From Dehalococcoidia bacterium UBA2158 (GTDB lineage: Bacteria > Chloroflexota > Dehalococcoidia > Lucifugimonadales > UBA3495): a stretch of 57,872 nucleotides of DNA. Under the pieces are notes generated by a model. That model was not told the DNA's origin. It was given only the letters and a program-made list of their open reading frames with translations, and did no database searches. Each line of letters opens with the position of its first letter. Positions within the stretch are counted from its first letter, which is position 1. The stretch lies in contig DCWQ01000036.1 in the NCBI GenBank assembly GCA_002328185.1, positions 48,327-106,198 on the forward strand. Direction: 5' to 3'. Below, piece after piece: positions 1 through 8,538 of the stretch. A program made the translations under genes and the position numbers.

Positions 1-1
1 G

Positions 2-112
2 ATTAATCGGGACGGCCTCTTTTCCGTTTGCGGTCTGCCGGTTGAGATTCACGGTGATTACGCCGCTTGTATCCAGACTATCAACGGGGAGTTGGCCCGG
101 CATCCCGCATGA
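2..112 (+). CDS. C-terminal fragment of an unidentified protein, cut by window edge
   Basis: An open frame runs from the left edge to a TGA at 110-112 and gives the last 36 residues of a protein. The composition is protein-like and includes a VEIHGDYAACIQ stretch. A hydrophobic strand followed by HGD near the C-terminus faintly resembles the end of LamB/YcsF (5-oxoprolinase subunit A) proteins, but the piece is too short to assign. It points toward the decayed response regulator, which is on the opposite strand. Confidence 0.4.
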   Translation: MNRDGLFSVCGLPVEIHGDYAACIQTINGELARHPA

Positions 113-153
113 GGTTAGGGGTGGGCCTAGAAAAAAGCAAGGAAACGGGTTGG

Positions 154-772
154 TCAAAGCGGGAGAAGGCCGAACCGAGTGGCTAGGGCAACTGCTTCGG
201 TGCGGCTTTGGGCGTTGAGCTTGCCCATGATGGAGTTCACATGGAACTTGACGGTGTACTCGCTCACTTCCAGGCGAGAGGCCACGCCCTCGTTGGGCAG
301 TCCCTCGGCCAGGAGCCGCAGGGCATTGTTCTTACGGGGAGTCAGGGGGTTGGGGCTTCGTTCTCAGAAACAGACTCGTCATGAACTTTGGCCCAGGGAG
401 GGGTCGGTCGCTTGCAGTCCATGGCTGAGGGCGGTCAGTCAGCGGCCAGGGCTTCGGAAGTTGCGCTGCGATTCAAGAAAGCTTGAGCCACTGCCGACCG
501 GGCTTGGGCGGCTTGTTGCCGGGTCGCCGCCAATGTTAGCAGAGGTGGGGGCCGTCGGGCAGGTGTCCTAAGTTGCGGGAGGAGGATGCCGTTTCCCAGG
601 AAACGTCCCACACGATGACATCTGGGCCATAGATGTCCAGAGGCAGGAACGAGTCTTCGCCTCCGGACACCTCCCATACCACGGTCCGACCCGGCTGACG
701 GTCCAACTCCGCCGCCAAGCCAGCCCTGGAAAGGCGATCCAAGGAACAGATCAGAACACGGAGTTGCGTCAT
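154..772 (-). pseudogene. Decayed NarL/FixJ-family response regulator
   Basis: The remains of a two-domain LuxR-type regulator lie here in several frames. The N-terminal receiver part starts MTQLRVLICSLDRLSRAG at 772 and includes a DVIVWDVSW strand. After a slip in a run of C near 545-555 the frame changes to LLTLAATRQQAAQARSAVA. A third frame carries LSHGLQATDPSL, the usual end of a receiver. After a further slip in a C-rich run near 345-350 the C-terminal DNA-binding domain reads LTPRKNNALRLLAEG, then VSEYTVKFHVNSIM, the GerE/LuxR helix-turn-helix signature, and ends at a TGA (154-156). At least three frame changes are needed, so this is a pseudogene or a badly sequenced gene. The receiver shows LICSLD rather than the usual acidic pair, which may mean phosphorylation was already lost. 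Confidence 0.8.
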
Positions 773-882
773 TACCGTGCGCTTTTGTCCATTAGATTCA
801 TCAGATTCATCACTTTGGCCCAGGTAGAAACATCTGTTCAACCATTATAGACTGCGTCATTTTCACAGCCTGCAACAGGCAC

Positions 883-917
883 GAAAAAGGGCCGTCCTGA
901 TCGATTGGGACGGCCCT
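883..917 (-). terminator. Rho-independent terminator after the pentapeptide-TIR gene
   Basis: A 10-bp perfect stem (AGGGCCGTCC at 888-897 pairing with 908-917, 10-nt loop) is followed, in the direction of the minus-strand gene ending at 945, by a run of T (complement of the A run at 884-888). Position and shape fit an intrinsic terminator for that gene. Confidence 0.7.
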
Positions 918-944
918 ATTGGTCTACTAACCGGTTGCGTCGGA

Positions 945-2219
945 CTAGAGCTGGTCCACGCTGATGTCCGACTTGGGGATGCCGTCACTGGCCGGCTGGT
1001 TCTGTTTCAGGGCCTCGGCCAAGCGCGCCACCTCAATCTGGTAGGTATCGCGGTCGCTCTGCTGGCCAGTCAGATCGAAGACCACATGCTCGGCTGCCAA
1101 GTTCCGGGCGAACCGAGCCTTGGGGTCCTTGAGGGTGTCGTCGATCGCGCCCAGATACAGGCTCCAGGTTTCCGTGGAGAGCTGCACCTGTTTGGCGGCG
1201 GTGATGTCGTTCAAGAGGGTCTCAACTTCCAATGAGCCCGCCGAGCCAAGAATCACCATTTTGTCGTAATTCCGAAGCCAGCGTTCGATCTCTTCCTGGT
1301 CCGAGGCGCTATGCCGGTCCACCAGGGCGTTGCCGCGCACCTCTTGAGAGAACACCCAGCAGCGCACACCCAGCGCCCGCAGGTCGTCCCGCAATGTCTT
1401 GGCTATCTCCTGGTCCTGATCCGTGCAGGCGATGAAGACCTCTCTTAAGCTGGTGGAGTCGGCGTTGGCGGCGGCCAGGAAACCGGCGGCCGCCGACGGC
1501 AATCCTGCGCCCATCAAGAACGACTCCGGAATCTGCCCGTGGGAACGGAACAGAGTGTCCATGCCGATGGTGCTCGGGCAGTCGTGCCGGACTTGATCAA
1601 GGCCCTTGGCGCCGCTCATGTCGCAGTCTTGGAAGACCGAATAGCCAAACAGGCTGCCGGTCATGTCAGTCCCAGTCATGTCTACGCTCCAGAACTGGGT
1701 CTGGAAGAAGTCGCTGTCGGTGCATTTTGCGTTGGCCATGTTCGCCCGGACCAACGACGCTCCCGCGAGGCTGGCGCCGGTCAGGTCGGCGTCGGTCAGG
1801 TTGGCACCGGCCAAGCTGGCCCTGGAAAGGTTGGCGTTGACCAGTTTCGCGCCGGTCAGGTTCGCTTCGGACAGGACGGCACGGTCCAGGTCAGCTCCCG
1901 AGAGGTCTGCCCCGCGAAGGTCTGCGCCGCGCAGGTTGGCGCCGTTCAGCCGGGCCCGGGCCATGTTGGTCTCTCTCAGGTTGGCGTGGTAGAGGTGACA
2001 GGGATTCATGTAGCAGCCAGACAAGTTGGCCCGCTGCAACACCGCTCCCATCAGGTCAGAATCTCTGACATCGGCGCCGCTGATATCGACTTGAGGGGCC
2101 CTGACGTAGCTCATGTAGGCCGCGTTCAAGTCCAGGTTTTCATCGGGGTTAGCTTCCCGCCAGCGGGCTACGTGGTCGCGGCCCCGCTTAACGAGTTGAA
2201 CATGCTCCATATTCGCCAT
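945..2219 (-). CDS. Pentapeptide-repeat protein with C-terminal TIR domain
   Basis: The product is 424 residues. After a short N-terminal segment, residues about 47-205 are pentapeptide repeats of the A(D/N)LxG type (ANLRGADLRGADLSGADL), which fold into a right-handed beta-helix. A linker of about 50 residues leads to a TIR domain at about 258-400, seen from VFIACTDQDQEIAKTLRDDL and GVRCWVFSQEV, the usual first strand and the box-2-like region. In NAD-cleaving TIRs a Glu follows the SxxWV motif. Here the equivalent stretch is GSLEVETLLND and the catalytic Glu cannot be placed with confidence, so this may be a signalling or scaffold TIR. It lies 61 bp downstream of the thioesterase gene on the same strand and is followed by a terminator. 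No Thoeris, CBASS or Argonaute partner is nearby. Domain calls are firm; function is unknown. Confidence 0.85.
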   Translation of the reverse strand: MANMEHVQLVKRGRDHVARWREANPDENLDLNAAYMSYVRAPQVDISGADVRDSDLMGAVLQRANLSGCYMNPCHLYHANLRETNMARARLNGANLRGADLRGADLSGADLDRAVLSEANLTGAKLVNANLSRASLAGANLTDADLTGASLAGASLVRANMANAKCTDSDFFQTQFWSVDMTGTDMTGSLFGYSVFQDCDMSGAKGLDQVRHDCPSTIGMDTLFRSHGQIPESFLMGAGLPSAAAGFLAAANADSTSLREVFIACTDQDQEIAKTLRDDLRALGVRCWVFSQEVRGNALVDRHSASDQEEIERWLRNYDKMVILGSAGSLEVETLLNDITAAKQVQLSTETWSLYLGAIDDTLKDPKARFARNLAAEHVVFDLTGQQSDRDTYQIEVARLAEALKQNQPASDGIPKSDISVDQL

Positions 2220-2280
2220 GGTATCTGCTCCAGACCAGAATTAAATGGGGCCACAGCGGCCCGGTAACCGGCGCGTTGTG

Positions 2281-2634
2281 CTAACCGCCGGTCTTGATGA
2301 TTGCCCGTTTGTGGGTGCCATCGCCGATCTTCTTGTCGCCGTCGTAAGCCTCAACCTGGAAGGTCAGGCGGTTGCGGTCGATCTCGATCAGTTCCGCATG
2401 GGCGATGATTGTCGCGCCGATGTCCGCGGCCGCCAGATGGCGAATGTTCACTTCGATTCCTACGGAGAGCTCGCCCTCTTGCAAGTTGCCGCCAACCACC
2501 TCAGAGGACGCCTGTTCCATGAGTTGAATCATGGAGGGAGTGCTAAATTTGGCCACGTGGGGCGCCACATTGTGCTCGCAGACAAACGTCTGTTTTTGGC
2601 CTTTCATGCCTGGGCTGATACCGGGGCTAGCCAT
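2281..2634 (-). CDS. FlK-family (fluoroacetyl-CoA-type) hotdog thioesterase
   Basis: The product is 117 residues. The start at 2634 is preferred over an in-frame upstream ATG because GGAGGG sits about 8 nt before it. The chain has the compact hotdog pattern of the FlK group: STPSMIQLMEQA, then SVGIEVNIRHLAAADIG, then an acidic C-terminal strand ending GDGTHKRAII. FlK uses a Thr/Glu/His triad; T32, E40 and H66 here have the same spacing (8 and 26 residues) as T42, E50 and H76 of FlK. Most family members are uncharacterised acyl-CoA thioesterases, and true fluoroacetyl-CoA activity should not be assumed. It sits directly upstream of the pentapeptide-TIR gene and may be co-transcribed with it. 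Confidence 0.8.
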   Translation of the reverse strand: MASPGISPGMKGQKQTFVCEHNVAPHVAKFSTPSMIQLMEQASSEVVGGNLQEGELSVGIEVNIRHLAAADIGATIIAHAELIEIDRNRLTFQVEAYDGDKKIGDGTHKRAIIKTGG

Positions 2635-2800
2635 GCTCTGCCCTCCGATTGAATTTTTAGGTAAGAACCTGTAGGTTGGGTCTCTAAGTGAACTATCTTC
2701 GCCCGCAGCTGGTCCCGCCTTGGGACGTGCGCCCACACATGATAGCAGATAGTCCGCCAGGCGCAATCCACGCCTTGGTTTGCAGCGATTACCGGCCCAG

Positions 2801-2829
2801 TTTTAACCCTTTCGCACAACCTCTATAAT
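2801..2829 (+). promoter_or_regulatory. Sigma70-type promoter candidate for argF
   Basis: TATAAT at 2824-2829 lies 48 bp before the argF start. A weak -35 (TTTTAA, 2801-2806) is 17 bp upstream. The -10 is consensus; the -35 is poor. Confidence 0.5.
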
Positions 2830-2876
2830 GTTAGAAGTCATTCGTATAACGCATCCAGAGCCCAAGGTACCCATAG

Positions 2877-3803
2877 ATGCCAAGAAAACGAGATCTTCTA
2901 TCCGTAACCGACCTCTCGCCCGATGAAACGCTGAGTCTAATCAAACAGGCGCGGGAGACCAAGCTAACGGACCAACCCGGCCGCAAGCCGTTGGCCGACA
3001 AATCCATAGCCATTTTATTCGATAAGCCATCGCTACGAACTCGCGTGAGCTTCCAGGTAGGCATCGAACAGCTAGGCGGATATTCGGTTTTTCTGAGTCA
3101 GCAAGAGGTGGGCCTGGGCGGTCGTGAGCCTGTCTTGGATGTTGCCAAGGTGCTCTCCGGCTACGTGGACTGCATCGTGGCCCGGCTATCCGACCACGAC
3201 CTGCTGGAAGGATTGGCGAAGCACGCGACCGTGCCGGTGGTGAACGCACTCTCAAACCTGGAGCACCCCTGCCAGATCATGGCCGACCTGCTCACTATCT
3301 ATGAGCACAAAGACACCCTAGACGGCCTTAGCCTGACGTATGTGGGCGACGGCAATAACGTGGCTCGGAGCCTGTGCTTGGCGTTACCTGCCGTGGGCAT
3401 GAATTTCACCAGCGCTTCTCCCCGAGGGTATAATCTTGATGAAACCTCGGTGGAGCAAGCCAGGGCCAGGGCCAACGGTTCGTCGGTCCAAGTGCGGACT
3501 CTGACCGATCCGGCGGAAGCGGTTGCCGGGGCAGACGTAGTCTATACCGACGTCTGGGCTAGCATGGGGCAGGAAGCGGAAGTCGCGTCCCGCCAGTCGG
3601 CCTTCCACGGCTACACGGTAGACTCAAACCTGATGAAACGGGCCAACTCTGGGGCCCTGTTCATGCACGATATGCCGGCCCATTACGGCGAAGAGGTCCC
3701 GCCGGGCATGCTGGAGCATCCGCAATCGGTGGCGTTTCCCCAGGCACACAATCGCTTGCACGCCCAAAAAGCTATCTTAGAATTCTTACTCTCCTGGAAC
3801 TGA
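2877..3803 (+). CDS. argF: Ornithine carbamoyltransferase family protein
   Basis: The 308-residue product has the length and order of motifs of ornithine carbamoyltransferase, which joins carbamoyl phosphate to ornithine to make citrulline in arginine synthesis. Visible motifs are SLRTR (52-56, carbamoyl-phosphate loop), HPCQ (130-133), and DVWASMG (226-231), the ornithine-binding SMG loop. Two usually conserved spots differ: the catalytic HCLP loop reads HDMP (264-267), replacing the Cys with Asp, and the E of the ENR motif is His (H291 before NR). The rest of the C-terminus is ordinary. It may therefore be a divergent but active enzyme or a carbamoyltransferase with changed substrate. It stands alone, followed 41 bp later by der. 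Confidence 0.88.
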   Translation: MPRKRDLLSVTDLSPDETLSLIKQARETKLTDQPGRKPLADKSIAILFDKPSLRTRVSFQVGIEQLGGYSVFLSQQEVGLGGREPVLDVAKVLSGYVDCIVARLSDHDLLEGLAKHATVPVVNALSNLEHPCQIMADLLTIYEHKDTLDGLSLTYVGDGNNVARSLCLALPAVGMNFTSASPRGYNLDETSVEQARARANGSSVQVRTLTDPAEAVAGADVVYTDVWASMGQEAEVASRQSAFHGYTVDSNLMKRANSGALFMHDMPAHYGEEVPPGMLEHPQSVAFPQAHNRLHAQKAILEFLLSWN

Positions 3804-3844
3804 GTCCTTCCTCTGAAGAGCAAGTACCCTAATTTGGTGTTGAT

Positions 3845-5206
3845 TTGGCCATCCCAATAGTCGCAATCATAGGCCGGCCCAATGTCGGCAAGTCGTCACT
3901 TTTCAACCGGATCGTCGGACGCAGGCAAGCCATCGTCAGCGACGTTGCCGGCACCACCCGCGACCGGCTGATGGCCGACGCCTGGTGGGACGACTTCCAC
4001 TTCCTTTTGCTGGACACCGGCGGACTGGAGCCCCATCCAGAAGGCGTCATCCGTCAATTGGTCCAGGAGCAAGCCGAGATGGCGATAGCTGACGCCGATG
4101 TCATCATCTTGATGACCGACGTAGTCGACGGCATGACTCCCTCTGACAGCACCGCCGCCGAACTGCTGCGTTGCACCAGGAAACCGGTGGTGCTGGCCGT
4201 CAACAAGGTGGACAACGACACTCGCGAGTTTGGGGCTCCTGAGTTCTACGGACTGGGCATGGGCGATCCTGAGCCCATCAGCGCCTTCCACAACTACGGC
4301 ATCCACCGTCTCATGGAGCGGGTGACCGCCCACATGGAACCCGACCCGATCGGGCCGGAAGAAGAACTTACGCAACTTGGTGATGAAACCCCGACCTACC
4401 ATCAGGGGGCGCTGAACCTGGCCATCGTGGGCCGCACCAATGTGGGCAAATCCAGCCTGCTGAACGCGATATTGGGCCAGGAACGATCCATCGTCAGTGA
4501 GGTTGCCGGCACCACCAGAGACGCTCTGGACACCGAGATCACCTACAACGGCCGCGAGGTCGTGGTCATAGACACCGCCGGCATCCGCCGCCCGGGTGCG
4601 GTGTCCAAGGGGATCGAGAAATACAGCGTGATTCGGGCCGTTGGCGCGGTCAACCGCAGCGATATCACTGTGCTCGTGACCGACGCATCCGAGCTGGCCA
4701 CTGCCCAAGACGCCCACATCGCCGGTCTGGCCTGGGAGATGTGCCGCGGGCTGATCGTGGTGATCAACAAATGGGACCTGTTCGCCGACGAGGGCCAAGG
4801 CGCGCGCTACCGGGCCGCGGCAACCGTTCGGGACCGGCTGCATTTCATGCCCTACGTGCCCATCCTGTTCACATCGGCTTTGGAGGGGGAGGGCATCAAA
4901 ACGCTGATGGACACCGCCCAGGACCTCTGGACCGAGCGCATGCGGCTGATACGCTCCCGGGACCTACAGTTCATGCTGGCCGACGCCCTGGCCGACCATA
5001 TGCCGCCGGTGGTCAGGAAGCACCGGGGCCAGCGGGTGCAGATCAACCGTCTGCAACAGGTTGGGATAAATCCGCCCACCTTCCTTTTCACGGTCAACGA
5101 CCCCGGACTGGTACACTACACGTACCAACGCTATCTGGAAAACAAGATACGCGACACGTTCGGCTTTGACCGCACCCATCTGAAATTGGTGTTCAAGACC
5201 AGATAG
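3845..5206 (+). CDS. der: Ribosome-associated double GTPase Der (EngA)
   Basis: The 453-residue product has two tandem GTPase domains and a C-terminal KH-like domain, the architecture unique to Der, an essential factor in 50S ribosome assembly. Domain 1 shows GRPNVGKSS (about 10-18), DTGG and NKVD. Domain 2, from about residue 190, shows GRTNVGKSSLLN, DTAGIRR and NKWD. The KH-like tail starts near 355 and carries RQINR-like basic segments and a HLKLVFKTR end. The start codon is TTG; there is no earlier in-frame ATG or GTG that fits, and the protein begins at the first beta strand. It leads a run of same-strand genes with plsY (12 bp downstream) and gpsA. Confidence 0.95.
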   Translation: MAIPIVAIIGRPNVGKSSLFNRIVGRRQAIVSDVAGTTRDRLMADAWWDDFHFLLLDTGGLEPHPEGVIRQLVQEQAEMAIADADVIILMTDVVDGMTPSDSTAAELLRCTRKPVVLAVNKVDNDTREFGAPEFYGLGMGDPEPISAFHNYGIHRLMERVTAHMEPDPIGPEEELTQLGDETPTYHQGALNLAIVGRTNVGKSSLLNAILGQERSIVSEVAGTTRDALDTEITYNGREVVVIDTAGIRRPGAVSKGIEKYSVIRAVGAVNRSDITVLVTDASELATAQDAHIAGLAWEMCRGLIVVINKWDLFADEGQGARYRAAATVRDRLHFMPYVPILFTSALEGEGIKTLMDTAQDLWTERMRLIRSRDLQFMLADALADHMPPVVRKHRGQRVQINRLQQVGINPPTFLFTVNDPGLVHYTYQRYLENKIRDTFGFDRTHLKLVFKTR

Positions 5207-5218
5207 CTTTCTCTCATC

Positions 5219-5965
5219 TTGGCCTGGTACAGCAGCCTTAGCGCGATGAACAGACGCTCCAAATCCACCATCCTCCAGGCGATAGCCACGCCGTTCATCA
5301 TCGCCGGCGTAATTCTTGCAATGCTGGCCATGGGCGGGCAGTCCGAAACCGCTCAATACGCCGTGGTCCTTCCTCTGGCCTATCTGTTGGGGTCCATCTC
5401 CTGGGGCTACATGTTGCTCCAGATGAAGATGGGCTTGGACGTTAGGGAATACGGAAGCGGACGCACCGGGATGTCTAACGTGCTGCGCACCGGCGGAGTT
5501 AAATCAGCCGCCGTGGTATTGACCCTGGACATCGCGAAAGGCGTGGTTGCGGTGATCATGGCACGGACCGTAATCAACACTGACGGCGCAGAAGTAGCTG
5601 CCGCGCTGATCGTCTTGGTGGGCCACAACTGGCCAGTATTCCTGCAGTTCAAGGGAGGCCGGGGTATCCTGACGGCGTTGGGAGGACTGGCACTGATGGT
5701 CCCGGTAGCCGCGATTATCGCGACCGCCACATTTTTGACCATCACTGCGCTCAGCCGGTACATCTCCCTGGGCTCGGTGGTCGGAGTGATGATCGGCGCG
5801 TTGGCCGTTTTGGCCCTAGCCCTAGCCGGGGTAAACTCCAACACCTACATGGTCTACGGGTTCATTGCCAGCGCCATGATCGTCTGGCAACACCGGGACA
5901 ACATCCAGCGGATCCGCGACGGCAGTGAACGCCGGTTGGGCCACCCCGCCACCAAAGTGAAGTAA
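5219..5965 (+). CDS. plsY: Glycerol-3-phosphate acyltransferase PlsY
   Basis: PlsY is the membrane enzyme that uses acyl phosphate to acylate glycerol 3-phosphate, the first step in phospholipid synthesis. The 248-residue product shows the three PlsY motifs: LGSISWGY near the first core helix, GSGRTGMSNVLRTGG (usual form GSGNIGATN), and GHNWPVFLQFKGGRG. Several hydrophobic segments are clear. It is about 45 residues longer than typical PlsY because of an extra hydrophobic N-terminal segment. Translation may begin at the TTG at 5219 or at the ATG at 5246. The next gene, gpsA, makes its substrate, so the pair works as a unit. Confidence 0.92.
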   Translation: MAWYSSLSAMNRRSKSTILQAIATPFIIAGVILAMLAMGGQSETAQYAVVLPLAYLLGSISWGYMLLQMKMGLDVREYGSGRTGMSNVLRTGGVKSAAVVLTLDIAKGVVAVIMARTVINTDGAEVAAALIVLVGHNWPVFLQFKGGRGILTALGGLALMVPVAAIIATATFLTITALSRYISLGSVVGVMIGALAVLALALAGVNSNTYMVYGFIASAMIVWQHRDNIQRIRDGSERRLGHPATKVK

Positions 5966-6060
5966 TCCCCTCACTCCGCGCCTCGACTCGCCATATCTTT
6001 CCCAATAAACTAGACACATCCGGTCCTTAGACCGGCCAGCGATTTTTTGGTGGGTTCTTT

Positions 6061-7065
6061 TTGAGCGATCAAGCGACCATCATCGGCGCCACCACCTGGG
6101 GTACAACTTTGGGCATCCTGCTGGCCCAGAACGAGGTCCCCGTCAACCTGCTGGTCCGCACCGAGGCCGAAGCCCAGACCTTGTCCTCCCAAGGGCGCAA
6201 TGCCCGGTTTCTGCCCGGCTCCTTTTTCCCTGAAGGCCTATCTGTGACCAGCGAACCCGAGTCGGCCCTGCAACAAAGCGACTTGGTGATAATCGCAGTC
6301 CCATCAGACCGGTTGAGAGAGAACGTACAGCGGATAAAAGCCCATCTCCAGCCGAGGATGATTGTTCTGAGCGCCACCAAGGGCCTGGAATTGCCCAGCG
6401 CCCGGCGAATGAGCCAGGTGCTGGAAGATGAACTACCTGACGACCTCCATCCCGGCATCTGCGTGCTGTCGGGGCCAAACCTGGCCAAAGAGATCGTGGA
6501 GGGGAAACTGGCGTCCACTGTAATCGCCGGACGAAACCCCGAGGCCACCCAGAAGGCGCAGAACATGCTCATGTCGACCAACTTCCGGGTCTACACCAGC
6601 GCCGACGTCCTGGGCGTTGAACTGGCCGGGGCGCTCAAGAATATCGTGGCCCTTGGCGCGGGCATCGGCGACGGCATGGACGCCGGAGAGAACGCCAAGG
6701 CAGCCTTCATCACCCGGGGGCTGGCCGAGATGACCCGCCTGGGCATCGCCGCCGGCGCGGACCCATTGACCTTCGCTGGACTGGCAGGGCTAGGGGACGT
6801 GGTTGCCACCTGCTCTAGCCGTCTCAGCCGCAACCGGTACGTGGGAGAACAGCTCGCGAAGGGGCACAGTTGGGCCGAGATAAGCGAGTCCATGGACAAC
6901 GTGGCCGAAGGCGTAAACGCCACTCTGGCGGCCTTGGTCTTGGCCAAAGAACTGGGGGTGGAGATGCCCATCGCCGAAATGGCGTCTAGGGTGCTATTCG
7001 ACGGCCTGTCGCCCCAAAAAGCCATGGCCGAACTGATATCCCGGCCCGCCCGCTCCGAATGGTAG
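6061..7065 (+). CDS. gpsA: NAD(P)-dependent glycerol-3-phosphate dehydrogenase
   Basis: The enzyme reduces dihydroxyacetone phosphate to sn-glycerol 3-phosphate for phospholipid synthesis. The 334-residue length is typical. The N-terminal Rossmann motif is atypical, reading IIGATTWGTTLG where GxGxxG is usual. SGPNLAKEI and LKNIVALGAGIGDGM (substrate site including the catalytic Lys) are standard, as is the helical C-terminus with EGVNATLA. The start is TTG. It follows plsY by 95 bp and converges with the DUF488 gene after only 4 bp. Confidence 0.93.
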   Translation: MSDQATIIGATTWGTTLGILLAQNEVPVNLLVRTEAEAQTLSSQGRNARFLPGSFFPEGLSVTSEPESALQQSDLVIIAVPSDRLRENVQRIKAHLQPRMIVLSATKGLELPSARRMSQVLEDELPDDLHPGICVLSGPNLAKEIVEGKLASTVIAGRNPEATQKAQNMLMSTNFRVYTSADVLGVELAGALKNIVALGAGIGDGMDAGENAKAAFITRGLAEMTRLGIAAGADPLTFAGLAGLGDVVATCSSRLSRNRYVGEQLAKGHSWAEISESMDNVAEGVNATLAALVLAKELGVEMPIAEMASRVLFDGLSPQKAMAELISRPARSEW

Positions 7066-7069
7066 GCCC

Positions 7070-7441
7070 TTATCTGATCTGGCCCGGACCCAACTCCGGT
7101 CTTATCTCCAGCAACCATGCCGCAGCCACCCTCCGGTGACAGGGCTCCCCTCCAGGCTCGAAACACAGCAGCGTGAAGTCTTCTTCCGGCCTCAGGGCTC
7201 TCACCCAGTCCTGAAAATCCGCTTCCCAGTTGTAGTTGGTCTGAAGCTCTTCCCGGTACCGCTCGGTTAGGCCGGCGAAGTCCAAGGCCCCATCCCGGTA
7301 GGCGGTCAGCAACGGGCGAGAGGGATACATGAACGGCTGCACCTCCCAGCGGGTCGTCTGGCCACGGGGATGGGCCCTGGAGATGCGGTACGGTTTACCC
7401 TCCCAATGCTCTTGGTGGTAGAAACTGGCGGTGTAGAGCAT
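7070..7441 (-). CDS. DUF488 family protein
   Basis: The 123-residue product has the family's signature near the C-terminus, LLCFEPGGEPCHRRVAAAWL, where a Cys-rich strand and a CHR motif are conserved. The N-terminus (LYTASFYHQEHW) and the central DFAGLTERYREEL helix also fit. The biochemical role of DUF488 is not established. It starts only 2 bp after the stop of the upstream UPF0104-like membrane gene, so the two are surely one transcript. Confidence 0.75.
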   Translation of the reverse strand: MLYTASFYHQEHWEGKPYRISRAHPRGQTTRWEVQPFMYPSRPLLTAYRDGALDFAGLTERYREELQTNYNWEADFQDWVRALRPEEDFTLLCFEPGGEPCHRRVAAAWLLEIRPELGPGQIR

Positions 7442-7443
7442 GC

Positions 7444-8487
7444 CTAGTCCTGCTGCTCAAACATCTTGGAATCGGCCGGCCGGGGACGCCAGATCGACTG
7501 ACGCAACACGAACAGCGTCGCTCCCAAAACGATCACGCTGATATAGGTTATTGCCCGGTCGATCAGGACCAGGGCGGCGGCCGCGGTGGGGGTCAGACTG
7601 GAAAGACGCACCGCCAGCCCACCGACTCCCGACTCCACGGCCCCAACCCCGCCCGGTGTCGGAATAAGGGTTAGCAGCGAGTTGGCCAGGGTCAGGAACA
7701 CGACCAGAGCGAAGCTGATATCGAAGCCCAGCGCCTCCACAACCAGATACATCCTGGCGATCTCCGCCGCCCAGCCCAGCAATCCCCACGTCGTAGCCTG
7801 CGGCACTCGCTGGAAACTGCCCATCGTTCCCTGATGGAAACGATCGTAGCGGAGAGCCAACCAGGGTGGCATCCGGCGAAGTAGCAGTCCTTTGGCCCGG
7901 ATCATCGCCACCAATATGACGGAGAGTCCCACGACCAACGAAACGGCCAAGCCCAGCACGATCCAGGTGATGCTGTTGCCCCGGTCCAAAAGGAACGGCA
8001 CAGCAGTCATCATCAGCAACGCCACCAACACCATGTCCAAGGCCCGCTCGGCCAAGATGGTTCCAACGGTCCTGGAGAATGAACCTTTTTGTTCGTCACG
8101 GTAGAGGTAGGCCCGGTAGGCGTCTCCCAGTCTCAACCAGCCCACGGAGTTGGCAAACCAGCCCAGAAGCACCAATTGGCTACAGTAGAATAAGCCCGGG
8201 ACCATCGTGCCCGGAGCAGAGGTGTTTTGCAGCAACAACCGCCAGCGCACACCGCGGAAGATGAACGTGGTGTAGTGCACGATTATCGCCAGGGCCAGAA
8301 GCCAGGGGTTGGAGTCCGTAACCCGGCCCCAGGTGGCGCTCAGGTCAACATCGAACCGGGTGATGATGAACACCAGAAAGAGGGCCGCCAGGACCAATGA
8401 AACGACGGCCGGCAAGGACAGTATCCGCCTTAGGATGGACGGTGGAGTGGACGCGGCTTCGGCCTGTGGGAGTTGGTTCTCGGCCAT
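7444..8487 (-). CDS. UPF0104/LPG-synthase-TM flippase-like membrane protein
   Basis: The 347-residue product has seven or eight hydrophobic helices and the family's diagnostic loop LPTPGGVGAVESG near residue 280, followed by a helix. This family (YbhN, AglD, the flippase half of MprF) is linked to lipid or isoprenoid-linked sugar transport. No synthase domain is attached. The gene is the first of a two-gene unit with DUF488 and lies 51 bp downstream of ispH on the same strand, so all three may be co-expressed. Family assignment is good; the substrate cannot be told. Confidence 0.82.
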   Translation of the reverse strand: MAENQLPQAEAASTPPSILRRILSLPAVVSLVLAALFLVFIITRFDVDLSATWGRVTDSNPWLLALAIIVHYTTFIFRGVRWRLLLQNTSAPGTMVPGLFYCSQLVLLGWFANSVGWLRLGDAYRAYLYRDEQKGSFSRTVGTILAERALDMVLVALLMMTAVPFLLDRGNSITWIVLGLAVSLVVGLSVILVAMIRAKGLLLRRMPPWLALRYDRFHQGTMGSFQRVPQATTWGLLGWAAEIARMYLVVEALGFDISFALVVFLTLANSLLTLIPTPGGVGAVESGVGGLAVRLSSLTPTAAAALVLIDRAITYISVIVLGATLFVLRQSIWRPRPADSKMFEQQD

Positions 8488-8538
8488 CAGCCTACTTAGC
8501 TGAACGACCGGAGCGGGAAGACCGGGAATAATGCATGG

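Noticed and set aside
945..2219. TIR protein as part of Thoeris, CBASS or another named defence system
   Set aside because: No ThsA, cyclase, Argonaute or nuclease gene is adjacent; neighbours are a thioesterase and a dead response regulator.
3896..4843. Long antisense ORF (315 codons) on the minus strand inside der
   Set aside because: It is the reverse frame of a conserved GTPase in GC-rich DNA; composition is His/Gly/Val-rich without domains.
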